Assembly (NCBI RefSeq): GCF_001602625.1
Contig: NZ_LECR01000008.1
Coordinates: 5,169-15,356, forward strand
Direction of reading: 5' to 3'
Origin: Sodalis-like endosymbiont of Proechinophthirus fluctus
Lineage (GTDB): Bacteria; Pseudomonadota; Gammaproteobacteria; Enterobacterales; Enterobacteriaceae
DNA: 10,188 nucleotides
The position numbers and the translations under genes were made by a program. Shown one piece after another: positions 1 through 7,433 of the stretch. The notes beneath the pieces were generated by a model, which saw only the letters and a list, made by a program, of their open reading frames with translations, ran no database searches and had not been told where the DNA came from. Numbering within the stretch: the stretch's first letter is position 1; every line of letters starts with the position of its first letter.

Positions 1-72
1 GGAAGAAAACGTGAAATAATTGGGTAGTCTAGGTATGTTGTGGCGCACGACAGATTAATTGGTACAACATCA

Positions 73-555
73 ATGATTGATAAAACCGATCGTAAGATTT
101 TATCCCTACTACATAGGGATTGCAGACTGCCATTAAAGAATTTGTCCGACGCAATCCATCTAACGTCCATGCCGTGTGCTAAAATCATTTAAAAAGATTG
201 TAGGATGAAGGGATTATCAAGAGCAAGGTCGCGCTTTTAAATAATGAAAAGCTCGGATTTAACCGAACCGTGTTTATGATAGTGAAAACGCAGTAGCATA
301 CCCAGGAATTATACAGCCGCTTTGTCATCCACGTGGAATCAATGCAGGAAGTTATGTTTTTTACCATTTATCCGGTGAATATGAATATTTACTACAGGTC
401 CTGTTTTCTGATATGAAAAATTACGATATTTTCTATAATCGCTTGGTTGCTGGCGTGCTTGGCCTTCTGAACATGACATCAACCTTCGCTATGGAAAACA
501 CTAAAACACAACTGAATTACTGCTGGATTTATCCGTCGATAAAGAGGAGACGTGA
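73..555 (+). pseudogene. Lrp/AsnC-family transcriptional regulator, broken
   Basis: Members of this family bind DNA through an N-terminal helix-turn-helix and sense amino acids or related ligands through a C-terminal RAM domain. The ATG at 73 opens with MIDKTDRKILSLLHRDCRLP, the typical Lrp start (D-x-x-D-x-x-I-L-x-x-L). The first stop is TAA at 190-192. A shift then recovers DEGIIKSKVALLNNEKLGFN and VFMIVKT, followed by TAG at 294-296 where a Gln is expected. The RAM-domain part continues as HVESMQEV, is shifted again in a T run at 357-362, and resumes as SGEYEYLLQVLFSDM and YNRLVAGVLGLL. It reaches FAMENTKT and, after one more shift, ends LLDLSVDKEET with TGA at 553-555. The rebuilt length of about 160 residues matches the family. 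At least three frameshifts and two stops make it non-functional. The regulated target is unknown. The family call is firm; nothing links it clearly to the operon at 1663-9737. Confidence 0.86.
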
Positions 556-642
556 TAAATGACGACTTATGTATTATGCGCATTGTGTAGAAGACTATTA
601 CCCCGGCATCGGACAGTGGCGCTTTGCATAAAGACATGACGA
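556..642. other. Short spacer between two convergent regulator relics
   Basis: This 87-bp stretch lies between the stop of the Lrp-type relic and the stop of the GntR relic on the other strand. I see no coding relic, no strong hairpin and no T-rich terminator in it. Confidence 0.4.
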
Positions 643-1422
643 TCAGAGATAAATAATATGGTCATCCCTCTCTTCAAGTCTCATAGGCGATTGGCGTATC
701 AGACCAGCACAATGGTTGCTTATCCCCTGTGCACGTTTAGTTAACACCGGATGCAGTGTCAATATGTTGTTCAATGCTTTCAGCATCACATCCCGCATGT
801 AAATCAAATATTCCAACATAATAATGATAGCGACATCCGCGTTACCATTGAGTATTGCCTGGAGTAGTTCATTATGATCGTTGTTGCGCTCACCCTGCTC
901 CGCTGTAACAAATAATAGCACGCGTTGATAGATGGAAAATTCCTCTGCCAGAGGCTTAACCATCAAATAGAGCCAGTTGCTGCCAAAATTTTCTATCATG
1001 ATAAATTTTGTCCGCTATGCCATTCAGGATTATACCTATCAGGTGGCTCAGGTAATGTTTTCTGGGTGTGAACTAGGCGGTGATATGCCGACAAAAAACG
1101 CGCCTACCACTCAACATCGCGGGTTTCAATCGACTTACCCACCGCGATAATTTCAAATATTATACGTTGTTCAGTTAATTCAATTAGCTTTTCGAGATTT
1201 AGGCTGCGCACACTAAAGTCTTGCTGTGGCGCAACATCAACCAAGAACTCCCGCTAGCTGGCTCAGAGCTTTGCGTACCATATTTAGGCTTATACTAAAT
1301 CTCTGGGCGATCTCTGAGATATTAAGGTTATGCCCAGGAACAAGTTGCCCCGTCAGAATCAATCCCTATACGAGAGAATAGATCGTCGTATTTAACGATC
1401 TGACATCTTTAAAAGCCTTCAT
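643..1422 (-). pseudogene. GntR-family regulator with FCD ligand domain, broken
   Basis: GntR/FCD (FadR-type) proteins are usually repressors of nearby catabolic genes, releasing DNA when they bind a small organic acid. Read on the - strand from ATG at 1422, residues 14-57 form the winged helix-turn-helix: GLILTGQLVPGHNLNIS, then EIAQRFSISLNMVRKALSQL. It is cut by TAG at 1368-1366. After a shift near 1245 the reading continues as VDVAPQQDFSVRSLNLEKL and ELTEQRIIFEIIAVGKSIE. A damaged stretch at about 1000-1110 follows. From 999 the FCD domain is open for 118 codons, including NDHNELLQAILNGNADVA. The His expected at the next metal-ligand position reads Tyr (LEYLIYM instead of the usual EHL). 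The rebuilt length of about 260 codons is slightly above the usual 220-240. Its position, divergent from the catabolic relics, makes it the likely former operon regulator (inference). Confidence 0.86.
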
Positions 1423-1441
1423 TTTACTTATCCAGTAAAAT
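1421..1441. promoter_or_regulatory. Inverted repeat over the GntR start codon, candidate operator
   Basis: ATTTTACT at 1421-1428 and AGTAAAAT at 1434-1441 are perfect 8-bp inverted arms around a 5-nt centre. They cover the start codon and ribosome-binding region of the divergent GntR relic. Short inverted repeats here fit autoregulation, which is common in this family. No binding site is proven. Confidence 0.4.
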
Positions 1442-1662
1442 TATATTTTTTAGTAAGGTAAAATTACCTCTCGGAGATGTATCACATAACAGTATAGAAT
1501 AGGAATAAAAGGACATTCATATAAAAAAATATAATATATATTTTTATTTTAAAAATTTTTTGTTGCATATTATCAATATCAATGACAAACGCGTGTGCCG
1601 AGAGCCAATATGTCCGTACTGTTAAACAAATCATCATTTAAATTCGAGAGAATGCAGGTAGT
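1423..1662. promoter_or_regulatory. AT-rich divergent control region
   Basis: This region separates the - strand GntR relic from the + strand catabolic relics, so it should have held both promoters. It contains long A/T tracts (about 1521-1562). I could not fix a convincing -35/-10 pair on either strand. Mutation may have erased them, as it has the genes. Confidence 0.45.
1456..1469. promoter_or_regulatory. AGGTAA-AA-TTACCT inverted repeat, candidate operator
   Basis: This has perfect 6-bp arms with a 2-bp centre, and lies 15 bp upstream of the repeat that covers the GntR start. The size and compactness resemble GntR-family half-site pairs. Assignment to the regulator is inference. Confidence 0.35.
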
Positions 1663-1821
1663 ATGGACCTAATTGGCTTTAGTATCAGCGAGCGTGAGCC
1701 TGAAAAAACTTACTTTAATTTAACCTTATTGGTCCGTCAGGCCAAATCGATGCTGGATAAGACTGCAGCGCCCGCGATTGGCATCATTAGAAATTCACAT
1801 TTTGCGGTCATTACCCTCTAG
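1663..1821 (+). other. Unrecognised 52-codon ORF, possibly the 5' remnant of a larger gene
   Basis: An ATG at 1663 opens a reading frame of 52 residues beginning MDLIGFSISEREPEKTYFN and containing LTLLVRQAKSMLDKTAAP, ending at TAG 1819-1821. The composition looks like a folded cytoplasmic protein (a charged helix followed by a short beta-like AIGIIRNSHFAVI stretch) rather than random AT-rich sequence. I do not recognise the family. It sits first in the + strand series, directly behind the divergent control region. Given the decay all around, it is more likely a truncated larger gene than a real small protein. The weak AGG about 7 nt upstream of the ATG gives little support for the start. Confidence 0.3.
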
Positions 1822-1836
1822 ATCACCGATAATTAT

Positions 1837-1874
1837 CTATATATCTCAATCGTATTGACAATGGAGATATATAG
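1837..1874. repeat. Perfect 11-bp inverted repeat (cruciform/hairpin)
   Basis: CTATATATCTC at 1837-1847 and GAGATATATAG at 1864-1874 are exact reverse complements around a 16-nt centre. The centre itself holds ATTG-A-CAAT (1854-1862). The element lies just behind the short ORF at 1663 and before the hydrolase relic. It could be an intercistronic hairpin, a weak terminator or attenuator, or a protein-binding site. No T tract follows directly on the + strand. Confidence 0.6.
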
Positions 1875-1879
1875 GAGTT

Positions 1880-2271
1880 CCATTTACCTCTACCTAGGCC
1901 ACTCAACTTATTTTTCTTTTCTAGAGAAACCGGGAAGAAATAATGTAGATACTTAGAATTATTATTCACGACAAGTCGATTATTGATGATTATTATAATA
2001 ATGTCAGAGAGCCGGAATTATTCGATCATGGATATTTTAACTATTTTAATGAAATGTTTGAAGGAGATCCTCAATACTATTTTAAAAAAAACGACACCAA
2101 ACTTTATCGCATTCACTGTCCAGTTATTATGCTGCATGATCTAAACGATATTCCTTTTCCACCTAGTAACAATGCTGAATATCTATTTTTTAAAATAGAG
2201 ATGGATAAAAAGTCAGATATTTATATCGTCAAGATCATGGACACCTGCACAAACTGTTAACGTTGGCATAA
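1880..2271 (+). pseudogene. Alpha/beta hydrolase (meta-cleavage product hydrolase type), N-terminal part lost
   Basis: Enzymes of this kind hydrolyse ring-fission products using a Ser-Asp-His triad. The clearest part is an open frame at 1949-2260 containing NNVREPELFDHGYFNYFNEM and IHCPVIMLHDLNDIPFPPSN. The latter matches the strand carrying the catalytic acid (C-P-V-x-x-L-H-x-x-x-D-x-x-x-P). After a frameshift near 2235 the His strand appears as HGHLHKLLTLA, ending at TAA 2269-2271. Upstream, LGHST at 1894-1908 in another frame may be what is left of the G-H-S-x-G nucleophile motif, but this is weak. The family is normally about 270-290 residues, so roughly the first third is missing or unrecognisable. 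Lying ahead of the transporter and ring-cleavage relics, it fits a meta-cleavage pathway. Family call moderate; substrate unknown. Confidence 0.55.
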
Positions 2272-2480
2272 ACATTGGAATAAATATTATTTCCTCAGTA
2301 ACTTTATTTTATAACTATAAATAATTATATAATTCCTTTCATTCTGTTAAATAACGAGTTAGATAAAATAATTAGTTTTAACTCTAGAGGAATTCTATTT
2401 CAAATTTATTTTTTCTTCCCTTAGTTTTTATCAAAAAACTAGGATATTATAATTAATTATAAATTTTCTTTTAAAGGAAA
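2272..2480. other. AT-rich gap between hydrolase relic and transporter relics
   Basis: No coding relic is visible in this very AT-rich stretch. It holds one small inverted repeat, listed separately, and an AAAGGA ribosome-binding-like sequence at 2473-2478 that probably served the binding-protein gene. Confidence 0.45.
2422..2441. terminator. TAGTTTTT/AAAAACTA hairpin, weak terminator candidate
   Basis: Perfect 8-bp arms (2422-2429 and 2434-2441) enclose a 4-nt loop. The stem is mostly A-T pairs and no long T run follows, so termination would be weak. It may instead be a chance palindrome in AT-rich DNA. Confidence 0.25.
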
Positions 2481-3583
2481 ATCTTCATCATTATTTTAAC
2501 CTATTTTCTAGCATCAATCCTCTTTATCCATTTTTACCCTCTCCATGGCGAACGAAGAGAAAGAGAGATTCGCAGAATTGATTGCATCTCTTAAGGCTGA
2601 AAGGATTTTTAAACTGGCAGTCACTGTTGTTCATTTCAATGATGATTTCTATAAAAAATTATCTACGGTATCACCGATGAAGAGAAACGCTCAGGAGTGG
2701 ATGTGGTTCAGATCTCTCCGTGGCAGGCGCTTATAGCAATATGAGTGAGCAATTTTCGAAATTGGAAGTGTTCAAAATCATAGGCGCCGATATAGCGATT
2801 CTGTCATCCGCCGCTTATAGCTGTTTCGGCTCCATTATCAAATTATTGAAAGCGAGCAGAATAAAGGTTGCCTCGGTCGGGATCCCGGTGGATAGTAATA
2901 ATATCTATTTTAGCGTGCTACAGGATGATACCTATACCGGTAAATTAATAGCAGAGACCGTTTGCCATTCCTCAGTCAAGCCCAAGAACGTGGCGATAAT
3001 CCCTGTCCCCGATAGCGCTGAATAAGTACGTCTTCTTTATGACGGTTTCAAGGAAGAAACCAAGAATGCCTCACCCTAGTCTCAGTTTTTGAAACGAGAT
3101 TCGGCAGCGGTATTAATTTGTAGGAAGAGCTTACTAAAGCGTCTGATCTTATGTTACTTAATCCTGAGGTGAACTTTATCTATGCTCCGCAAAATCACCT
3201 TGGGCATAGGGTCGGTAAAGGCTATTCTCTAACAACATCGCTAGGATTCTGTTATGAGCTCGGCCATGGTGAAGGTGAAAAGGATCGTACCGATGATCGA
3301 ATAAGGGAAAATGCTGGCCGCTGTATCCGAACCCGGCATCATTATGGGCCGTCTGGATGAGCCGTTTAGCAGTATACACCATTCATTCCATAGAAGGAAA
3401 ACCCCTTCCCAACTTGGCTACTGCAGGAACCGATGGGCTGAATTATGCCCACTTAAACGTGTTGAATAAGGCTCTGGATAAGAGCAATGTGGCAACCTGC
3501 CCCTTTGAACCATATAGAATCTCTCCTGCCGATTGGAAAATCCCCATCATACGCCATATAGTAAGTCAGGTACCAGGAGATAG
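2481..3583 (+). pseudogene. Periplasmic sugar-type ABC substrate-binding protein (RbsB-like fold), broken
   Basis: This would have been the ligand-binding, periplasmic part of the importer encoded with the next two relics. AAAGGA at 2473-2478 is followed by codons for IFIIILTYFLASILFI, a hydrophobic stretch that looks like a signal-peptide core whose start codon is gone. After a frameshift, MANEEKERFAEL at 2545 begins the mature part. The first beta strand, KLAVTVVHFNDDFYKKL, is typical of the periplasmic-binding/LacI fold. Next come SNMSEQFSKLEVFKIIGADI, then IKVASVGIPVDSNN, then VKPKNVAIIPVPD, and after TAA at 3023-3025 the helix VRLLYDGFKEETKNA. The distal half is split between frames: MLAAVSEPGIIMGRLDEPF, then SIEGKPLPNLATAGTDG and EPYRISPADWKIP. 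The length of about 365 codons fits the family. The 3' end is uncertain because the last stop depends on which frame is ancestral. Confidence 0.8.
3575..3580 (+). promoter_or_regulatory. Ribosome-binding site of the ABC ATPase relic
   Basis: AGGAGA ends 5 nt before ATG 3586. It is one of the best-preserved translation signals in the window and fixes the ATPase start. Confidence 0.6.
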
Positions 3584-3585
3584 CG

Positions 3586-4962
3586 ATGCAAACAGAACAA
3601 CTCATGGAAAAGCCGGTTGATGTTCATCACTCGTTGCTGCTGCGGATCGATGGCTTATTAAAGCGAGTTGGCGCGACGTAGGTGCTGAACAGTGTTTTGA
3701 TCCAGTTCCAGGCGGGAAAGATCCATTACGTGCTCGGCGAGAATAGAGCGGATAAGTCATCATTGGAAAAATTATTAGTGAGCTATATAAGATTGATGAT
3801 GGCATTATCTGGTATGGCGATCTACAGGTCTCCTTTGGCAGTTCCCGTGAAGCCAGCCACGCTGTGGTGGTGATGGTATAGAGGAACTTTCTCTTACGCC
3901 GAACTTGTCGGTGCGCGCCAACCTGTAGTTGGGTGTGGAGAATGTGGCAGAATGGTGCTATCTCTCACGCGTAAATCGCAAGAGGTCACGCACGTGCAGG
4001 AAATTCCACCAACTTGGCCTCGCTGACATTGACATAGAGCAGGTAGTAGCAAGTTTTCCGATTGCCGTGCAGGAGTTCATCGAGATTGTCAAATCGCTCA
4101 TATCCCGGCCGAAGGTGATCATTCTCGATGAACCACGGACATGCTCATCGTGGTTGAAACAGATTGTTTTTCAAACGTATTAAGAAGAATTCGATCCACG
4201 GGGATGACCTCGACCTTCGGTCACCTACAATACTTGAAAATGTCCTTAGCATTAACGATAAGGGAAAGAAAAAGTTCTCGTTATTGCTCGACTTCGATCG
4301 CCTGCCGGTGAACAGAATGAGGCCCTTACCCTTAACGCGTCTTTACTGTTAGGTAGGAGCGGCGAAGTGGTGTAGGCATTTACGGGATCGTTGGGTGTGG
4401 TGGTGAAGATCTGCTACGCAATCCCAAACGAGGGCCTCCACCCTATTCCGTTTAGAAGGCTATGAATAGGCCAAAAAACGTCATCGAGGCGCTGAAAAAA
4501 GGCGTGGAGTGGCTACCTGGTAGAGTGAGCTATTGTGTTTATACGACATTGAACATCGTGAAAAACTGATGATCACACAGTTAAAAACTGTCACCCGAGT
4601 CGGATTTATTATTACAAGACAAACTAATGTGATAGTGGATAAATTACTGCAGGAGTGCGGCGTAAATATGACAGTAAACATGATCTTCTGACGAGTATGA
4701 GCAGCGGTAATAAACTAAAAGTCGTGCTCGCCAGAGCCAATAGCCAGCGCCAGAAAAATACTGGTTCTGGAGGATACCTACTGCAGGGGTCGATATTGGT
4801 GCTAAACATAAAATACACCAGAGAATACGCGCTCTGTCTTCCTCCGGCGTAGAGGTGATTATTCTATCCAAAGATCTAGTGGAAACGATGATCCTGTGCA
4901 ATACGATCTGGACAATGTTTCATGGACGCATGGTGTTCACTTACCGTAATCCTAATAAGTGA
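3586..4962 (+). pseudogene. Sugar-type ABC importer ATPase with two nucleotide-binding domains (RbsA-like), broken
   Basis: Proteins of this type power uptake by the binding protein and permease encoded on either side. From ATG 3586, MQTEQLMEKPVDVHHSLLLR runs to TAG at 3679-3681, at a site where Gln is expected. The first domain continues as FQAGKIHYVLGENRADKSS. Its Walker A reads G-E-N-R-A-D-K-S, so both glycines after the first (G-x-x-G-x-G-K-S) are replaced. A signature-like PIAVQEFIEIVKSL and an intact Walker B, KVIILDEP, follow near 4110-4134. The linker GEVV-GIYGIVGCGGEDLL (about 4358-4410) marks the start of the second domain. Its MSSGNKLKVVLARA signature (from about 4697) and a frame-split ILVLEDPTAGVDIGAK Walker B region are clear. 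The relic ends GRMVFTYRNPNK with TGA 4960-4962. It spans 459 codons against roughly 500 in the family, so some sequence is lost. Multiple frameshifts and stops make it dead. Confidence 0.9.
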
Positions 4963-5056
4963 TTAGGCCTCCATCATCTCAGACGTCGTGGGCTAAGCCA
5001 GCCCCGCCCCTGCAGAATATTTAAACGCAAGTAGTATTGAAATAGGAGTTTATATT
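4963..5056. other. Intercistronic gap with a small GC hairpin
   Basis: The 94 bp between the ATPase and permease relics hold GGGCT (4990-4994) and AGCCC (5000-5004) around a 5-nt loop. There is also a ribosome-binding-like TAGGAG at 5043-5048 before ATG 5057. There is no coding relic. Confidence 0.4.
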
Positions 5057-6077
5057 ATGCAGAGAGATGGGGATATTTTTCTCAGGAAAAAGAGAAAAAA
5101 ATAGAAAGCATTCATTGTCATACTGGATGCTTCCCCTACTGATTGTGTTAACCGCAATCTGTTCTGACATTTTTCAGCTGATATTCCTGTCGGTCAGTAA
5201 CGGTATCAACCTCACCTGCCAGTTAGCCCCTTTTCTTATTATATCGCTTGAGTAGGCTGTTGCATTAATACGAGTAGGTCTAGATTTATCCCTTTCGTCT
5301 TCTATGTCCCTGTCGGGTGTTTTTGGTATGATAGTGATGAATCAATTTGGCATTTCTACGGGTCTAGTTGCCATGCTTCTCTTTGTCACTTTAACCGTGA
5401 CTGTATCAGGGATAATGATTGCAATGTTTATACCTCCCCTCTGGTGATTACTTTAAAGATGCTCTCTGTCTCCCAGGCATTGGCACTCATTCTTTCAGGC
5501 GGCGTGCCTTATTTATGGTTTTCCAGCCCTCTATATTGACACTGTGAGCTACGGCACATGGCTCGTTTTACCTATGATGGTATGGATTGCCGTCGCTTTG
5601 ATTCTCTTTATCGGAGTATTGCTCAAATATAATCTGTTCGGCTGTTATACATATGCGATGGGCTCGAATGTGTTTGCAGTTTCAAAGTCAGTTATTAACG
5701 TAAGGTTCAACACGGTTCTGGTGTAAATGGTAAGCAGTTTTTTCTCGGGCACGGGGCTACTATCTGGCATGGGGGCTACTATATTAAACGCGTGGATTAG
5801 TTCCTCCCAACCTATCGCCGAGGCGAATTTGATGCTGCAATATTTTTCTGTGGTCGTTCTCGGCGGTATATAGTGCTAGCAATCTCCGTCAGGTCATTGC
5901 GGTCGTGATCGTTTTAACGATACTTTATAATATAATTAACATAGTGGATGTCCCACCTATTAATAAACTCTCTCGGTAGGTATCGTGATTATTTCAGACG
6001 TTATTTTGACATATTTCGATGTCGAGAATCACATCAATAATATTATTATGTTTTTTCCATCTGTCGGTGTAATATGA
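5057..6077 (+). pseudogene. ABC importer permease (RbsC-like), broken
   Basis: This would be the inner-membrane channel subunit matching the ATPase relic. TAGGAG precedes ATG 5057, but that frame stops after 15 codons. ATG 5067, ten bases downstream, opens the frame that carries the family sequence: a lysine/arginine-rich head, then the first membrane helix LPLLIVLTAICSDIFQLIF. The reading continues over a TAG at 5253-5255 into VGLDLSLSSSMSLSG and MLLFVTLTVTVSGIMIAMF. Later parts show TWLVLPMMVWIAVALILFI, then GCYTYAMGSNVFAVSKSVIN, the conserved family loop (G-R-x-x-Y-A-x-G-x-N). Next is a GLLSGMGATILNAW helix followed by SSSQPIAEANL and FSVVVLGGI. The tail VIVLTILYNIINIVDVPPIN reaches TGA 6075-6077. 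About 337 codons fits the family. At least four stops or shifts interrupt it. Confidence 0.87.
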
Positions 6078-6195
6078 CATTATGGACGCTTCACAGAACA
6101 CCGGCAGTTATTTATTTACCCGATATAGATGTACCGTGATTCTGCTTAAATGCAGAAGATAATTATCAATTTCACATTCAACTATACAGGAGAAT
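6078..6195. other. Intercistronic gap with two adjacent palindromes
   Basis: TTCTGC (6140-6145) and GCAGAA (6152-6157) pair around a 6-nt loop. The 10-bp perfect palindrome GATAATTATC follows at once (6158-6167). A ribosome-binding-like AGGAGA lies at 6188-6193. The first hairpin may have been an intercistronic mRNA structure between the transporter and enzyme genes. I see no coding relic here. Confidence 0.4.
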
Positions 6196-6610
6196 TACTA
6201 TTTCTGACAATGTTCTATATTAACCCTGATAACTCCAGTTCGGATAAGGGCCTTTATTCAAACTTGAAAAAATTGAAACCTGTTGATCTTTATTATATTT
6301 ATTGGCAGATGTTGGTCTGGTAAGAGACAGTAGTGGCAAAGGTGATTTTAATTCGCAGTTTACGCAGATATTTAAAAATTTTGGGATGTTCTTATCTACG
6401 GTCGGCTGCGATTATAACTAAGTAGTGAAATTCAACACTTGTCTAGTAGTTTCTCGGCATATTAATAACTTCATAAAAAATATGAAAGCGCTATTTCCCG
6501 CACTGTTTTTCATGGCTGATTATGCACCGAATACGATCCTAGTGGTGGACAGACTAGTGAAAGAGGATTTTCTTATTGAAATTGAAGCTGTTGCCCATGT
6601 ATGTGATTAA
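6196..6610 (+). pseudogene. Rid/YjgF/YER057c-family protein, broken
   Basis: Rid-family proteins are small trimeric enzymes. The best-known members hydrolyse enamine/imine intermediates, and some, such as 2-aminomuconate deaminase, act in aromatic catabolism. The start is unclear: AGGAGA at 6188-6193 favours an opening near 6196 (ISDNVLY), which shifts into INPDNSSSDKGL; an ATG at 6210 is the other option. Family sequence follows as GKGDFNSQFTQIFKNFG, then MFLSTVGCDYN with TAA at 6419-6421. The 3' part is open for 61 codons: VVKFNTCLVVSRHINNFIKN, then ALFPALFFMADYAPNTILVV, then DFLIEIEAVAHV, the diagnostic C-terminal block. The Arg that carries the carboxylate-binding role in archetypal RidA (P-A-R-T) reads Asn (A-P-N-T), so this was either a non-archetypal subgroup or is mutated. 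About 138 codons suits the family. It sits between permease and FAH-family relics. Confidence 0.77.
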
Positions 6611-6636
6611 TAATTTATTTGACTGTATTTGTTAAT

Positions 6637-7254
6637 ATGAAGCTGGTTACGTATCTACTCTCTTCAAGAAAAAATAGGTGTGATTAGCATATCAGGAAAC
6701 ATTGTCGATATGAATGAGATTATCGAAAATTACACGCGCTATGATATTACCCTAAAAAGTATAATAACAGCCCTGATGAGGGTGGACTTCCGCTCGGGGA
6801 CGTTCGTTTGCTAGAGCCTATCTCCTATTCTCGACAGAATATCTCATGCGTCGGTAAAAAATATTTTACTCATTCTCACGATTTAGGCAATAGTAGCTAT
6901 AACTCTCGCGCCGCCTCGGGTAATAGATACTGGGTAAAGGTATCGATGTATTTTGTCCTGTGGGTCCACTTAGTAACCTAGGATGAATTTGTAGAGATCG
7001 GTTATAAAATTCTTTCCTGCAAATTCAACAGTAAAAAAATATGGTAATCCGAAATCCGTGATTTGATTTTTGACATTCCTACTCTTACTAAAACTATATG
7101 TAAAAATATCAAGTTACTACCTGGATATATTATTGCTACCGGTACTCCTTCCAGCGTTTTGTTAGGTTTCTTTCCGCTAAAATATTTAAGCCTGTGCGAC
7201 AAGGTGGTGGTAGCTATAGCTGAAATAGGTGAATTATACAATAGCATTATCTGA
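6637..7254 (+). pseudogene. Fumarylacetoacetate hydrolase (FAH)-family enzyme with internal deletion, broken
   Basis: FAH-family enzymes cut or isomerise/hydrate C-C bonds in beta-diketo and oxo-enoate products of aromatic ring cleavage. ATG 6637 opens MKLVTYL, followed after a shift by KIGVISISGNIVDMNEIIEN. DVRLLEPISYSRQN and CVGKNYFTHSHD match the P-S-K-I-x-C-V-G-x-N-Y-x-x-H block. About 60-70 residues usually found next, including the metal-ligand E-x-E, are missing. The text resumes as GKGIDVFCPVGP, split between frames, then DEFVEIGYKILSC. The last 63 codons are open: DIPTLTKTICKNIKLLPGY, then IIATGTPSSVLLGFFP, the family hallmark (normally T-G-T-P-S-G-V-G). TGA lies at 7252-7254. It has 206 codons against about 280 expected. 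Together with the dioxygenase downstream it indicates a meta-cleavage-type pathway. The family is sure; the exact reaction is not. Confidence 0.87.
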
Positions 7255-7433
7255 TGATGGCAAGTCATATTTTTGTCCATCGAACTTAGTGTTATATCGA
7301 ATAACTTATCTGTATTGATAAGAATCAAGTCTGACTTGTATTCAGTCTCTATAATTATAGAAATACAAAGGGACATTTACAGGTCTGTTATCTTTTTAAT
7401 AATTAAAAATTATTGATTTTATGAGGCACTATT
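7255..7433. other. AT-rich gap between FAH-family and dioxygenase relics
   Basis: No coding relic is recognised. AATAATT (7398-7404) and AATTATT (7408-7414) form a perfect A/T-only inverted repeat with a 3-nt loop. GAGG at 7423-7426 lies 7 nt before ATG 7434 and is a good ribosome-binding site for the dioxygenase. Confidence 0.4.

Noticed and set aside
643..999. 118-codon minus-strand frame as an intact small protein
   Set aside because: It is the FCD-domain half of a GntR regulator whose DNA-binding half lies upstream in other frames.
1521..1562. AT-rich tract as a replication origin element
   Set aside because: No repeated DnaA-box-like words or other origin features are seen; it is better read as divergent promoter DNA.
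3176..3382. 68-codon minus-strand open frame
   Set aside because: The + strand carries the binding-protein relic here; the antisense translation shows no recognisable motif.
7002..7376. 124-codon minus-strand open frame
   Set aside because: It lies antisense to the well-recognised FAH-family C terminus (IIATGTPSS on the + strand) and has no family resemblance.
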